The notes under the pieces were generated by a model, which ran no database searches, was not told where the DNA came from, and was given only the letters and a program-made list of their open reading frames with translations. A stretch of 64,000 nt of DNA. Source: Mangrovitalea sediminis. GTDB lineage: Bacteria; Pseudomonadota; Gammaproteobacteria; Pseudomonadales; Oleiphilaceae. The DNA is taken from the NCBI RefSeq assembly GCF_002514725.1, contig NZ_NTLB01000001.1, positions 124,001 through 188,000 on the forward strand. The letters are read 5' to 3'. Both the position numbers and the translations under genes were made by a program. Every line of letters begins with the position of its first letter. Positions within the stretch are counted from its first letter, which is position 1. Below are positions 18,203-28,365 of the stretch, piece by piece.

Positions 18203-19201
18203 ATGGAGACCCAGGGAGGCTCGGGCGCCTCATCTCCCTCCGATACGACCTGCTGCTTCGTCTGTGGCGACCCCGTGATCCCTGTCGACACCCTGTTACA
18301 GCAACAGCGGCGCCACAAGGTCTGCAGAAATTTAGCCTGCAGACACATACTGCAGCAGGAATCGACGATGCCACCGGCCCTGTTCCAGGCCCAATTGAAC
18401 TTCCAGCGGCAGCGCATTCGGGAACAACGAACCCGCGAAGCCGAATACCGCCAGCGTCAGTCCTATATCGAACGAACTGAAGCCGCCGAAAACAAAGCGA
18501 TCGCGGACGCCGTATTTGCCCATGAGCCGGACCAGGGTAGCCGTCTCGTGGTGACGTTGCCGCAGGGAGCGAATCAGCCGGAAAGGCTGTCATCCGCGCG
18601 CAAGGACCGTTATAAAGACCATCTCAAACACATTCTCGCAGAAGCGACTGCTTGCGCCAGCATCGCCGATCTACCCCGCGACCAACATTACGATGCCCCC
18701 GAACAGCGCAAAGGTATCGACACGCTTCTGGCAAGGCATCCCCGCCTGGCACAGCTCTGTGACCGCTTATGCGGGCAATGCCGGGGAGGCTGCTGCGCTC
18801 AGGGGGCTGACCATGCCTACCTCAGCGCCGTCAGCATGCGGCGACAGTTGGACGCCAACCCCGAACTGAGCGCTGAACGCCTCCTCGACGCCTATCTGGA
18901 GCGACTTCCGGAAGAATCGATGACAGGGGCCTGCATCAACCAGACGGCCACCGGCTGCGCCCTGCCTCGCGAGCTTCGCTCTGATATCTGTAACGGGTAT
19001 TTCTGTCCCGAACTGAAAGTCCTTCAGCGGGCCTGGGATAAAGAACAACAGCAGCCTCACCGACTGCTCGCCATCCAGCGGGCTCATACCAACTGGAACC
19101 GTTTCGAGAGCGGAGACATCAATCCGGTCGTAGCTGTAGCCTGGGTCTCCGGGGATGAGGTGCAGGCCGCCGCGGTCCCGCCAACGCCCGGCGGCGACTA
19201 A
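18203..19201 (+). CDS. Cysteine-rich protein with two CxxC clusters (possible metal-binding protein)
   Basis: From the ATG at 18203 the product is 332 residues. The N-terminus has CCFVCGD plus CRNLACRHIL, a treble-clef-like four-Cys set. A central charged helical region follows, then a second cluster CDRLCGQCRGGCC followed by further cysteines (GACINQTATGCALP, SDICNGYFCPEL). The C-terminal part resembles CxxCxxCC zinc/iron-chelating (YkgJ-like) proteins in spacing only. Cytoplasmic, no helices. The frame is open upstream, so the start is uncertain. Function unknown. Confidence 0.65.
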   Translation: METQGGSGASSPSDTTCCFVCGDPVIPVDTLLQQQRRHKVCRNLACRHILQQESTMPPALFQAQLNFQRQRIREQRTREAEYRQRQSYIERTEAAENKAIADAVFAHEPDQGSRLVVTLPQGANQPERLSSARKDRYKDHLKHILAEATACASIADLPRDQHYDAPEQRKGIDTLLARHPRLAQLCDRLCGQCRGGCCAQGADHAYLSAVSMRRQLDANPELSAERLLDAYLERLPEESMTGACINQTATGCALPRELRSDICNGYFCPELKVLQRAWDKEQQQPHRLLAIQRAHTNWNRFESGDINPVVAVAWVSGDEVQAAAVPPTPGGD

Positions 19202-19224
19202 CGGCGGCCATCGCAGGAGGTGCC

Positions 19225-20427
19225 TTAAAAAGACTCCTTGGGCGGATAGGGAACCTCGTCTTCGTCCTCCTCGATTTTTTCCAACTCCAGCGTCAAGCCA
19301 CTGGTTTTTGGTGTTGTTGTCGCCGCCGCGGCAGCGGACGGTTCAGGTGACGGCGCATCCCCCTCTGCCAGCTTGATCCGAAGCCGCAGGTTGTTGGGGG
19401 AGTCGGCGTTGGCTATCGCGTTTTCAAGGCTGATACGCTTATCCATGTAGAGCTTGAACAAGGCCGAATCGAAGGTCTGCATGCCCAGGTTTTCGGACTT
19501 CTCCATAATCTCCTTGATTTCAGGAAGCCGATTCTTAAGGATCAGCTCCTGAATGGTCTTGGTCCCGAGCAGGACTTCGACAGCCGCACACCGTTTACCA
19601 TCCACCGTCGGCACCAGGCGCTGGGAAACAAAACCCCGGATATTCTGCGCCAATCCCATCAACAGCGCCGGTCGCTTTTCGTCCGGGAACAGGTTAATGA
19701 TTCGCTCCAGGGCCTGGTTGGCATTATTGGCGTGCAGGGTGGAAATCGCCAAGTGGCCGGTTTCCGCAAACTCCAACGCATGTTCCATCGTTTCCCTATC
19801 ACGGATTTCACCGATCAGAATGACATCAGGCGCCTGCCGCAGGGTATTTTTCAGGGCGTTCTTGAAACTACGCGTATCAACGCCGACTTCCCGCTGGTTG
19901 ATGAGGGATTTTTTGTGCTTATGCACAAACTCCACCGGGTCCTCGATGGTAATGATATGTCCCCCGGAATTGCTGTTACGGTGGTCAATCAATGCCGCCA
20001 GCGAGGTCGACTTACCGGACCCGGTGCCCCCGACGAAGAGCACCAGACCGCGCTTGTTCATCACCAGCTCCTTCAACACCGGCGGCAGTCCCAAGTCCTC
20101 GAACTTGGGAATCTCGGTGTTGATGTTCCTCGCAACGATCGCCACTTCGTTGCGCTGCTTGAAAATATTGACCCGAAACCGCCCGATACCAGGCATCGAT
20201 ATCGCAAGATTCATCTCGAGATCGACTTCAAACATTTTCCGTTGTTCTTCATCCATGATTTCATTGGCAATCGCCTCGATTTCACCCGGCTTCATCGACT
20301 CTCGCGACAATGGTTTGAGCTCTCCCTGGAATTTGGCGCAGGGAGGAGCCCCGGTACTGAGGTAAAGATCTGAGCCATCTTTCTTGGCAAGAATATTCAG
20401 GTATCGATCGATCGGAGTCGCCATCAT
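19225..20427 (-). CDS. pilU: Type IV pilus retraction ATPase, PilU/PilT family
   Basis: The 400-residue product (tandem ATGs at 20427/20424) is a secretion-type hexameric ATPase. Its features are Walker A GGTGSGKST, the Asp box (IITIEDPVEFVHKHK), Walker B (DVILIGEIRDRETM) and the His box (TGHLAISTLHANNA). Retention of the His box and AIRNLIRE-like region variants, plus a negatively charged Ala/Pro/Glu-rich C-terminal tail, fit PilU better than PilT. No pilT is adjacent in this window. The protein assists PilT-driven pilus retraction for twitching motility and DNA uptake. Confidence 0.82.
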   Translation of the reverse strand: MMATPIDRYLNILAKKDGSDLYLSTGAPPCAKFQGELKPLSRESMKPGEIEAIANEIMDEEQRKMFEVDLEMNLAISMPGIGRFRVNIFKQRNEVAIVARNINTEIPKFEDLGLPPVLKELVMNKRGLVLFVGGTGSGKSTSLAALIDHRNSNSGGHIITIEDPVEFVHKHKKSLINQREVGVDTRSFKNALKNTLRQAPDVILIGEIRDRETMEHALEFAETGHLAISTLHANNANQALERIINLFPDEKRPALLMGLAQNIRGFVSQRLVPTVDGKRCAAVEVLLGTKTIQELILKNRLPEIKEIMEKSENLGMQTFDSALFKLYMDKRISLENAIANADSPNNLRLRIKLAEGDAPSPEPSAAAAATTTPKTSGLTLELEKIEEDEDEVPYPPKESF

Positions 20428-20761
20428 TCTGTTCCATTCAGTGCGTGATCGCTCTCCAGTGAAGATAACCCTGGAAGGCGAAGGTTTACCGAGAACCGGA
20501 TTGTCGCTGTGCGGGTGGTCACAAAACTGCTGATATAGCACGATGCAGCGCGTCAGGCGATACCGGTTTACAAGGGCTTACCAAAAACCCTCAATACCAC
20601 TACCAAGGCGCCAAAAGCGGGGAAGACCGGGCCAATACCCGATTGTGTTATCCACAGCCCTCGTCAATACTGTCAGGCGCAACGATAGACGCTTCCCCTA
20701 CCCCGCATGCGGCACATGCATGATCACACTTTGTCAATGATAGACGGTCGAGGACATTCCT
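20428..20761. other. Intergenic region between divergent pilU and binding-protein genes
   Basis: I see no convincing gene in these 334 bp. They must contain the promoters for the leftward pilU-type gene and the rightward binding-protein gene, but no consensus -35/-10 pair stands out by eye. Confidence 0.5.
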
Positions 20762-21553
20762 ATGGTCGTGAAACGCATCTTGCTCGCCTGTCTGCTCAGC
20801 CTCTTGGCTGCGCCGTTGGTTCAGGCAGCCGAAGACGCCCCAGCGACGACTCGCGTTCTGAAGGTACGCGTTGCGGCATTCCCTCCCTTCTATTTCCGCG
20901 ACGCGCAGGGTCGGTGGACAGGACTCGACACCGAGTTGGGACAAGCGCTGATACAACGGGCAGGGCTTCAACCCCATTTCGAGGAGCGCCCCTGGTCGCG
21001 TGCCTTACTGGAAATGAAAAACGGCAATATGCAGGTGATGATGAATCTTGCTCGAACGCCGGAACGAAGCGCCTACCTGTATTGGATTGGCCCAGAGCGT
21101 TACTCGCAGATGGCCCTGGTGGTGCGCCAGAAGGATAGGGACTTGCGCATAGACGGAATCGACGATCTCCCGGCCACGGCCCGAACCCATCACCAGAATT
21201 TCGGCTTACAGCAGCATGTCAGCTACTCACCTGTTCTGGATAGAAGACTTAGGGATGCCACGTTCGCTCGATACTTCGAATACATCAGCCGCCCCGAACT
21301 CAATGCCGAAAAACTTAAGGCGGGCCGCATCATCGGCTTCTTTGAAGACCGTGATGCCATGGCCTACGAGATAGCCCACAACCCCCATTACAAGGGGCTG
21401 GCCCTACACGGTTTTATGCTGGAGCCGGTCCCGGTTTACTTTGGGATCAGCAAGCGTGGTGTCGATGCTGCCACACTGCAGAAGCTACAGCAGGCCTACC
21501 AAGAACTGGTAGCGGACGGCACTTTCCAGCGCATCATCAACGCCTGGCAATGA
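20762..21553 (+). CDS. Periplasmic solute-binding protein, family 3 type
   Basis: The 263-residue protein has a signal peptide (LLACLLSLLAAPLVQA) and an SBP_bac_3 domain starting VLKVRVAAFPPFYFRDAQGRW, with GLDTELGQALIQRAG and the late PVYFGISKRG segment. There is no adjacent permease or ATPase. Stand-alone members of this class in gammaproteobacteria often act as extracellular sensors or orphan binding proteins. A second divergent member lies at 22904-23659. Confidence 0.82.
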   Translation: MVVKRILLACLLSLLAAPLVQAAEDAPATTRVLKVRVAAFPPFYFRDAQGRWTGLDTELGQALIQRAGLQPHFEERPWSRALLEMKNGNMQVMMNLARTPERSAYLYWIGPERYSQMALVVRQKDRDLRIDGIDDLPATARTHHQNFGLQQHVSYSPVLDRRLRDATFARYFEYISRPELNAEKLKAGRIIGFFEDRDAMAYEIAHNPHYKGLALHGFMLEPVPVYFGISKRGVDAATLQKLQQAYQELVADGTFQRIINAWQ

Positions 21554-21653
21554 CCGGAAAGCCTGGAAGACACGCTTCAATCGTGGATAAGCGGCAGGCT
21601 GGCTTGCCTGCGAAGGGCACTGCCAGCCATTCTCCCCGCAAGAAACCGGGAGC

Positions 21654-21824
21654 TCAGTGACGAGTGTTCAGTTTGGACGGCGTCGAGCGAAGCAATCCCT
21701 TTACCCGTTTCCCCAGCACCCGTCCCAATTCAGCCACATATTCACTACGCAGGCGGCGTGCTTCGCGCACGTAGTAATCCACATTATTCGGGTCGTATTC
21801 GCGCAGTTTGGTATCGTTTTCCAT
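21654..21824 (-). CDS. Small conserved-looking protein (RSP_7527-like?)
   Basis: An ATG at 21824 with GAGGA 8 bp upstream encodes 56 residues, charged and helical, with the segment VDYYVREARRLRSEYVAELG. It resembles small uncharacterised proteins with a YIREARRLRS motif found in proteobacteria, though this recall is tentative. It is divergent from the GcvA-like LysR gene and may be controlled by it. Very basic C-terminus (KRVKGLLRS). Confidence 0.55.
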   Translation of the reverse strand: MENDTKLREYDPNNVDYYVREARRLRSEYVAELGRVLGKRVKGLLRSTPSKLNTRH

Positions 21825-21958
21825 GGTCTGAGTCCTCATTGAGGAAGGGGTGTTTTGGTGCTCTTGGCAAGACTCATGGTAGGTGCTTCGCGGCTGTTGA
21901 AAAAGCGATCATTTCTAACGAGAATGGTGAAAATATTTCATCATCAGTGAAAACCGAT

Positions 21959-22882
21959 ATGCGCCGACTCCCGCCACTCAACACCCTTCGTGCTTTCGAG
22001 GCATCCGCCAGAAACAGTAGCTTTGTGGCAGCTTCCGAGGAACTTTTCGTGACGGCTTCCGCGATCAGTCACCAGATAAAGACACTTGAAGAATATTTGG
22101 GAGTTTCGTTATTCAGCCGACATAAGAGAAAGGTCGAGCTGACACCGGCGGGCGAGCAGTACCTGACCTCCATCCGGCATGCCCTGGACGAGATCGAAAT
22201 GGCCACCCAACGCCTCGCGAGCAGCCACGAAGCAAACCTGGTCAGAATCAGCGTGGCCCCCAATTTCCTGACCCGCTGGCTGATGCCGCGCATGTCTCAC
22301 TTCCAGGCGCTCTATCCCGATATCGAGTTACAGATCAACGCTTCCATGGGTCTTGTCGACTTCAGTCGCGGCACCACAGACATGGCGGTCTACTTTGGCA
22401 ACGGAGAGTGGGACGACATTGAGGTGCACTTTCTCCGCAAGGTAATGCTGGTTCCGGTCTGCAGCCCCCGCCTTCTGGACGGTAAACGCCCCCTCGACTC
22501 GCCGGAAGACCTGCGGCGCCATACGCTGATTTATGTCAGCAAGCGACAGTGGGAATGGGAAAACTGGCTGCATCTCGCCGGGGTCGACCTCATCAACCCT
22601 AAACGCAACCTGCAGATGTCCAGTGGCCAACTGGCCACCGCCGCCGCGCAGGAAGGCCTGGGGATCGCCCTGGCCGACAGCACCCTCACCTCCAGGGAGA
22701 TCAAGTCCGGCCAGTTGGTCGTCCCTTTCGATATCCAGCTCGACACCCACAAGGCCTATTATCTGGTCTACCAAAAGAGCCGACCACTAACCGCGGGCAT
22801 GAAAGCATTTAAGGAGTGGCTGATGGATGAAATGCAGCGGGGAGACGGCGAGATTTCGGAGGAGCCTGCGAGCCAAGAATGA
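21959..22882 (+). CDS. LysR-family regulator, GcvA-like
   Basis: The ATG at 21959 (MRRLPPLNTLRAFEASARNSS) is the canonical GcvA-type start and yields 307 residues; upstream in-frame sequence is not LysR-like. The wHTH contains LFVTASAISHQIKTLEEYLG. The effector domain shows the GcvA-like FGNGEWDDIE and LADSTLTSREI segments. It is convergent with the solute-binding protein at 22904 and divergent from the 56-residue small gene. Confidence 0.87.
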   Translation: MRRLPPLNTLRAFEASARNSSFVAASEELFVTASAISHQIKTLEEYLGVSLFSRHKRKVELTPAGEQYLTSIRHALDEIEMATQRLASSHEANLVRISVAPNFLTRWLMPRMSHFQALYPDIELQINASMGLVDFSRGTTDMAVYFGNGEWDDIEVHFLRKVMLVPVCSPRLLDGKRPLDSPEDLRRHTLIYVSKRQWEWENWLHLAGVDLINPKRNLQMSSGQLATAAAQEGLGIALADSTLTSREIKSGQLVVPFDIQLDTHKAYYLVYQKSRPLTAGMKAFKEWLMDEMQRGDGEISEEPASQE

Positions 22883-22903
22883 ACCGGCTCGCCGGACATC
22901 AAC

Positions 22904-23659
22904 TCAATATTTCACGTGGAGATACTGTTCCTGCAGTCGGGCCAGTTCGCCCGACGCCTTCAACTGATCGAACGCCGCCTGCAGTTTGGCAACCGTTGCC
23001 ACCGGCGTCGATTTGCTCACCGCGAAATAGTACTGGTAACGATCATCCAGTAGGAGTGCCGGAGTCACCCTGTCCCCAGGCTGATGGAGTTTGGCCAGAT
23101 GATACTGCATCGCCCAGTCCAGCATGATCACCAAGTCGGCATGGTCGAGCAGCAGCATTTCCAGACTCTGTTGCTCATTACCAACCAGCAGCAGATCGAC
23201 ATCCGGCAGACGCTGACTGAGTTCGTTGGCTGCCGCAGAACCGTTGAGACCGACCACCCGATAGGGGCGCACATCCGCCAGACTGGCCAACCGAATGCCC
23301 GGCCGACGACTTAATCGGTAAAGATAGATCCGCCGCTGCGCCAGAGGTCCCACCCAGCGGAACAGCGCTTCTCGCTGTTCGGTGCGGGCCATGGTGTAGA
23401 GCACTGTATTAGGCTGTTCCTGAACGATGCTATAGGCCCGTTTCCAGGGAAACAGGTGGAACTCGCCCTTAAATCCCGCCAGGGCCAGAATGCGAGTCGC
23501 TACAGCGGTGCTGTAACCGGCCACATGACTGCCATCCCGATAATTCAGCGGCGGCAGTTCCTCAGTGTACATTTGCAGGGTATTCGCTGGGCGGGCCGCA
23601 CTCACACCAGAGGAAAATACGCCCAACAGGCAGGCGAAAAACAGCACGCGATAAGACAT
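22904..23659 (-). CDS. Periplasmic solute-binding protein, family 3 type
   Basis: The start at 23659 (MSYRVLFFACLLGV) opens a signal peptide cleaved near GVSAA, giving 251 residues. The mature domain has LQMYTEELPPLNYRDG and AGYSTAVATRILALAG, typical of orphan SBP_bac_3 proteins that begin with an EELPPLNY-like motif. No transporter genes are adjacent. It is convergent with the GcvA-like LysR. Ligand unknown. Confidence 0.8.
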   Translation of the reverse strand: MSYRVLFFACLLGVFSSGVSAARPANTLQMYTEELPPLNYRDGSHVAGYSTAVATRILALAGFKGEFHLFPWKRAYSIVQEQPNTVLYTMARTEQREALFRWVGPLAQRRIYLYRLSRRPGIRLASLADVRPYRVVGLNGSAAANELSQRLPDVDLLLVGNEQQSLEMLLLDHADLVIMLDWAMQYHLAKLHQPGDRVTPALLLDDRYQYYFAVSKSTPVATVAKLQAAFDQLKASGELARLQEQYLHVKY

Positions 23660-23852
23660 AAGGACAGGATCCAACTGGGATTGCGAACATCCATGCCGAC
23701 CGTCGAGCCGAGATCCATCCGTCGCCCGAATACCTTTCAGTGTAATGCGTTCTCGGCAATTTATCGGTTAACGCAAAGGTTTCCCCTATCCTCAGGGCGG
23801 ATTGCATCGCAGGCAACCGCTATAGGTGCGGGTGGCCCAAACAGCCATGTCG

Positions 23853-23876
23853 CAAAAAGGCGCCCTAAGGCGCCTC
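23853..23876 (-). terminator. Terminator after the YopT-like protease gene
   Basis: Inverted repeat AGGCGCC / GGCGCCT with a CTAA loop. Read leftward it is followed by a run of five U, only a few bases past the stop of the protease gene. Confidence 0.85.
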
Positions 23877-23880
23877 CACA

Positions 23881-24615
23881 TCATGCGTAGTTATGCACTC
23901 GCATGGACTTGTACCGATTATTACGCAGATACGTCTTGGCAAAGAAGCTCGCCAACCAGACCTTGAAGCTGGTGACGTTCGGAAACCAGAACTCACCCAT
24001 ATTCGGATCCATAAACACGACATCCTGGCCGTCACACCAAGCCGAAACCATGTGGCCGGAACCACTCCCATCAAGCGACTGTTTGAGCTGAATCAGCTTA
24101 TAGCCACCAATCCGGGTAATAATGTCGGCACACTGAAACACGGTCGAATTACTCAGTGCCACAAAGACATTCGCGATCGGAATCCCGGAGATACTCTTAT
24201 CTCTCCGCTTGATATCAAACTTCGCCATGAAGTTCTCGAAGTAGTTCAACTGGTTGCCGGTCGAAAGAAGATGTTCGCAGGTGATATTCTGCGCCGCACC
24301 CAAATTCAGCCCGCCATCGTTAAACAGGTAATCCCAGACCGACCGGTCCCGCGTAAAGGCATTGGCAATTTCACCGGCGCCCTGTTTGGCGTGAAAGACG
24401 ATCCAGAAAGCGCAAACCGTCGCGCAGACCCCGCCCATCGGATTATTGTTTCGCAGGACCATCTTGTACATCTTGCCCTGATCTTTCCATGTCTTTGTGG
24501 GTGTGACCCACTCCGTCTCGGGAGCGACTTTAAACGCCGTTCCCTGGCTGAACGAAAAGGTTCTGGCACCGCCTAACCCCTGGGCCATGATATGCAGATC
24601 GTCGGACACACTCAC
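23881..24615 (-). CDS. YopT/AvrPphB-type (C58-like) cysteine protease
   Basis: A GTG at 24615 preceded by AGGAGGA at 6-bp spacing gives 244 residues. The order of catalytic motifs matches peptidase family C58: GGVCATVCAFW (candidate nucleophile C64), GSGHMVSAW (H188) and VVFMDPNMGEFWF (D203, with the PN and aromatic residues typical of the family). Known members are injected or toxin-borne proteases that clip host proteins near lipidated termini. There is no signal peptide and no secretion genes nearby. The N-terminal 45 residues are Gly/Ser-rich. It is monocistronic with its own terminator. Family call rests on motifs only. Confidence 0.72.
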   Translation of the reverse strand: MSVSDDLHIMAQGLGGARTFSFSQGTAFKVAPETEWVTPTKTWKDQGKMYKMVLRNNNPMGGVCATVCAFWIVFHAKQGAGEIANAFTRDRSVWDYLFNDGGLNLGAAQNITCEHLLSTGNQLNYFENFMAKFDIKRRDKSISGIPIANVFVALSNSTVFQCADIITRIGGYKLIQLKQSLDGSGSGHMVSAWCDGQDVVFMDPNMGEFWFPNVTSFKVWLASFFAKTYLRNNRYKSMRVHNYA

Positions 24616-24828
24616 AAATCTTCCTCCTGTTGATAACGGACAACACCTCCCGTGTTCGGGTATGGATGTCGCCCTCTCCCTTAAAACCAAAACTATAAGC
24701 CAGCGTATAGCTCCTGACAAAAACGGTTTTCCCAAACCAGCATTTCTGTCGCCCCTACCGATAGTTCCTGGATTGAACGCCACCGCCTCGACTTGGCCAG
24801 CCGGGCTTCGATGCGGTGGCCCGGAAAC

Positions 24829-26703
24829 TCAGCGGCCGAACTTTTCGCTGATTTCCTCCAGGATGGCGGGGTCATCGATGGTACTGGGTACCGTGTAAGC
24901 CTCCCCATCTGCAATCTGGCGGATAACCCGCCGGAGGATTTTGCCAGAACGGGTCTTGGGAAGGCGGTCCACCACCATGGCGCGCTGGAAGCATGCGATG
25001 GCGCCGATCCTCTCGCGAACCATCTGTACCAACTCCCTTTCCAGTTCATCGGGATCGGTGGCGACGCCATCCTTGACCAGGACCAGACCGATGGGAACCT
25101 GCCCTTTCAACTCGTCTTGAGCGCCGACGACGCAACACTCCGCCACCGCGACGTGGGAAGCGACCACCTCCTCCATTTCACCGGTCGACAACCGGTGACC
25201 AGCCACATTGATCACGTCATCGGTCCGTCCCATCACAAAGACATAACCGTCCTCATCGATATAGCCACCGTCTCCGGAGCTGTAATAGCCGGGAATCGGA
25301 TCCAGGTAGGTCCGACGGAACCGCTCGTCATCGCCCCACACCGTCTTCATGCAGCCCGGCGGCAACGGCAATTTGACGGCGATATAGCCTTGCTCACCAG
25401 CCGGCACCGGGTGTCCAAACGAATCGACAATCTGAACGTCGAATCCCGGTGAAGGGACCGTGGCGGAGCCCGGCTTGGTTTCCATCATTTCGATGCCCAC
25501 GGGATTACAACATATCGCCCAGCCGGTCTCGGTCTGCCACCAATGATCCAGAACCGGTAGCCCGGTGTGCTCGCTCAGCCATTCGTAGGTGGGCGGGTCC
25601 AACCGCTCGCCGGCCAGGAAGATCCGCTGAAGGGAACTGACGTCATATTTCGCCAGCTCCCGGGCATCGGGGTCTTCTTTACGCACTGCCCGAAAGGCGG
25701 TAGGCGCCGTAAACAGCAGGTTGACGCCGTGATCCTGAACCACCCGCCAGAAGGCGCCTGCATCGGGCGTTTTTACCGGTTTGCCTTCGTAGAGGATGCT
25801 GGTACAACCGGCAAAGAGCGGCGCATAAACGATGTAGCTGTGACCAACCACCCAGCCCACGTCCGAGGCCGCCCAGTAGACATCGCCGGGTTTGGCGCCA
25901 TACACCAGGCTCATGCTGTAGTTGAGCGCCACCGCGTGGCCGCCATTGTCGCGCACCACGCCCTTGGGTTTACCGGTGGTACCGGAGGTATAGAGGATAT
26001 ACAGCGGATCGGTCGCCTTGACCGGAACCGGATCCACCGGCTGGGCACCCGCCATCAGCGTGTTCCACTCGACATCCCGGCCCGCCTGCAGATCCGCCCT
26101 GGCCTGGGGTCGTTGAAGGACTATGCAAAACTCCGGTTTATGACTGGACTGCTCGATGGCCTTGTCCACCAGCGGCTTGTACTCGATGACCCGGTTGACC
26201 TCGATACCGCAGGAGGCGGTAATCAGCGCTTTTGGGGTGGCATCCTCGATACGCACAGCCAGCTCATTGGCCGCAAAACCGCCAAACACCACGGAATGCA
26301 CCGCGCCAATACGCGCGCAGCCGAGCATCGCAATGACCGCCTGCGGCACCATCGGCATATAGATGATCACCCGGTCGCCTTTTTCGATCCCTCTGGCCCT
26401 GAGCGCGCCGGCAAAACGGGCGACCTCTGCGGTCAACTCGTTGTAGGTGTAAGCTCGCTGGGTTTGGGTGACCGGGGAATCATAGATAAGGGCTTTCTGA
26501 TCGCCCCGACCCGCGCGGATATTGGCATCCAGCGCGACGTCACAGGTGTTGAGGACGCCGTCCGGAAACCAGTCGCCATGACCGTTTTCCTTCGCCTGCC
26601 AGACGATCTCCGGGGCCTTGATCCAGTCGATCCGGGCGGCCTGCTCCCGCCAGAAGTCATCGCGCTGACTGATCGAACGCTGGAATTCTGAGCTGTAATC
26701 CAT
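24829..26703 (-). CDS. prpE: Propionate--CoA ligase (acyl-CoA synthetase)
   Basis: ATG at 26703 with AGGTGG upstream; 624 residues. This ANL-superfamily enzyme has the P-loop YTSGTTGKPKG, DHWWQTETGWAICCNP, the hinge DVINVAGHRLSTGEMEE and the C-terminal catalytic Lys in TRSGKILRR (a known acetylation target). The overall pattern (MDYSSEFQRS start, DHWWQTETG) fits PrpE rather than Acs. It activates propionate to propionyl-CoA with ATP. No prpBCD genes lie nearby, so the methylcitrate cycle must be encoded elsewhere. Confidence 0.9.
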   Translation of the reverse strand: MDYSSEFQRSISQRDDFWREQAARIDWIKAPEIVWQAKENGHGDWFPDGVLNTCDVALDANIRAGRGDQKALIYDSPVTQTQRAYTYNELTAEVARFAGALRARGIEKGDRVIIYMPMVPQAVIAMLGCARIGAVHSVVFGGFAANELAVRIEDATPKALITASCGIEVNRVIEYKPLVDKAIEQSSHKPEFCIVLQRPQARADLQAGRDVEWNTLMAGAQPVDPVPVKATDPLYILYTSGTTGKPKGVVRDNGGHAVALNYSMSLVYGAKPGDVYWAASDVGWVVGHSYIVYAPLFAGCTSILYEGKPVKTPDAGAFWRVVQDHGVNLLFTAPTAFRAVRKEDPDARELAKYDVSSLQRIFLAGERLDPPTYEWLSEHTGLPVLDHWWQTETGWAICCNPVGIEMMETKPGSATVPSPGFDVQIVDSFGHPVPAGEQGYIAVKLPLPPGCMKTVWGDDERFRRTYLDPIPGYYSSGDGGYIDEDGYVFVMGRTDDVINVAGHRLSTGEMEEVVASHVAVAECCVVGAQDELKGQVPIGLVLVKDGVATDPDELERELVQMVRERIGAIACFQRAMVVDRLPKTRSGKILRRVIRQIADGEAYTVPSTIDDPAILEEISEKFGR

Positions 26704-26969
26704 CAATACCACCTCACTGTGCTTGTTGTTATTCCGACTCCTATCGCAAACACTGTCGGCAGTCCCGTGATGTGACTAGTAGACCATTGGCTTAGTGCGG
26801 CAGGGAATCTTCCACAGATTGACCAGGATCATACTGGAGAGGGTTCAAGCACCAGTGCGCAAGCCGCGGTCAGTACAGGGAAATGTCCAAAACGGGCTGG
26901 ACGTATTTCGGCAGAGCACCGATGATGTCAGCCCTGAAGCAATCGAACGTGGTACCGGAGTGAGACGAC

Positions 26970-28325
26970 ATGCAGAACTGGAGCCCCAGCAGTTGGCGAG
27001 ACAAGCCGATCAAGCAACAACCCGCCTACCCGGATACCGACGCGCTCCGTAACACCGAACAGACCCTGGGGCGCTTCCCACCGCTGGTATTTGCCGGAGA
27101 GATCCGCTCGTTACAGAAAGGGCTCGCCGCCGTCAGCCAGGGTGACGGTTTTCTGTTGCAGGGGGGCGATTGCGCCGAGAGTTTTGTCGAGTTCAACGCC
27201 AACAAGATTCGCAACACCTTCCAGTTGCTGATGCAGATGGCCGTGGTGCTGACTTTTGCCGGCAGTTGCCCGGTGGTCAAAATCGGCCGCATAGCCGGTC
27301 AGTTCGCCAAACCGCGCTCGGCCGATACCGAGACCGTCGAGGGCGTCGAGCTGCCCAGCTACCGCGGCGACATCGTCAACGACATCGCCTTTACCGCCGA
27401 GGCTCGCACGCCTGACCCACACAGGCTGCTTGATGCCTACCACCAGTCGTCGGCGACGCTGAACCTGCTGCGGGCCTTTGCCAGCGGGGGCTTCGCCGAT
27501 CTGCACCAAGTCCACAAGTGGAACCAGGGCTTCGTCTCCCAAACGCCACAACACGAGAAGTATGAGCACCTTGCGGCCCAGATCGACCAGACCCTGGCAT
27601 TCATGCGGGCCTGTGGCATTCACTCAGGCAACACACCGCAGCTGAAGGAAACCACGCTCTATACCTCCCATGAGGCGTTACTGCTCAACTATGAAGAAGC
27701 ATTGACGCGGCAGGACAGCCTGACTGGCGACTGGTACGACTGTTCCGCCCATATGCTGTGGATCGGCGACCGCACCCGCCAACCCGACCATGCCCATGTG
27801 GAATTCCTGCGCGGCGTACATAACCCGATCGGTATCAAGGTCGGGCCGAGCACCGATACCGACGATCTGCGCCGGCTGCTGGAGCTGCTGAATCCGGGCA
27901 ACCTGCCCGGCCGCATCACACTGATCGCACGTATGGGTGCCACGGGCATCCAGGAAAAACTGCCGTCGCTCGTGCGCGCCGTCCAGCAGATGGGCGCCTC
28001 CGTGGTGTGGAGCTCCGACCCCATGCACGGCAACACGATCAAGAGCTCGAACGGCTACAAGACCCGTAACGTCAAGGACATCCTGCAGGAGATGAAGGGG
28101 TTCTTCGAGGTCCATCGCGCCGAAGGTACCTATGCCGGCGGCGTCCATTTCGAGATGACCGGCAGCAACGTCACCGAGTGCATCGGCGGCGCTTACCGGG
28201 TGACCGAGGAAAACCTCGCAGAACGCTACCATACCCAGTGCGATCCCCGATTGAATGCCGATCAATCGCTGGAATTGGCGTTTCTGATTGCGGATACATT
28301 GAAGGCGGCACGGCAGAGCCGCTAA
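26970..28325 (+). CDS. Class II 3-deoxy-7-phosphoheptulonate (DAHP) synthase
   Basis: The 451-residue protein matches the plant/pseudomonad type II DAHP synthase: [19 protein letters not shown] at the N-terminus, [11 protein letters not shown] (metal-binding Cys), the [16 protein letters not shown] loop, [38 protein letters not shown] and the [17 protein letters not shown]-terminal motif. It joins erythrose-4-phosphate and PEP in the first step of the shikimate pathway. Monocistronic. Confidence 0.94.
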   Translation: MQNWSPSSWRDKPIKQQPAYPDTDALRNTEQTLGRFPPLVFAGEIRSLQKGLAAVSQGDGFLLQGGDCAESFVEFNANKIRNTFQLLMQMAVVLTFAGSCPVVKIGRIAGQFAKPRSADTETVEGVELPSYRGDIVNDIAFTAEARTPDPHRLLDAYHQSSATLNLLRAFASGGFADLHQVHKWNQGFVSQTPQHEKYEHLAAQIDQTLAFMRACGIHSGNTPQLKETTLYTSHEALLLNYEEALTRQDSLTGDWYDCSAHMLWIGDRTRQPDHAHVEFLRGVHNPIGIKVGPSTDTDDLRRLLELLNPGNLPGRITLIARMGATGIQEKLPSLVRAVQQMGASVVWSSDPMHGNTIKSSNGYKTRNVKDILQEMKGFFEVHRAEGTYAGGVHFEMTGSNVTECIGGAYRVTEENLAERYHTQCDPRLNADQSLELAFLIADTLKAARQSR

Positions 28326-28365
28326 CACCTGGACGGCGCCCAGCGCGGCGCCGGTCTCCTCTGAG

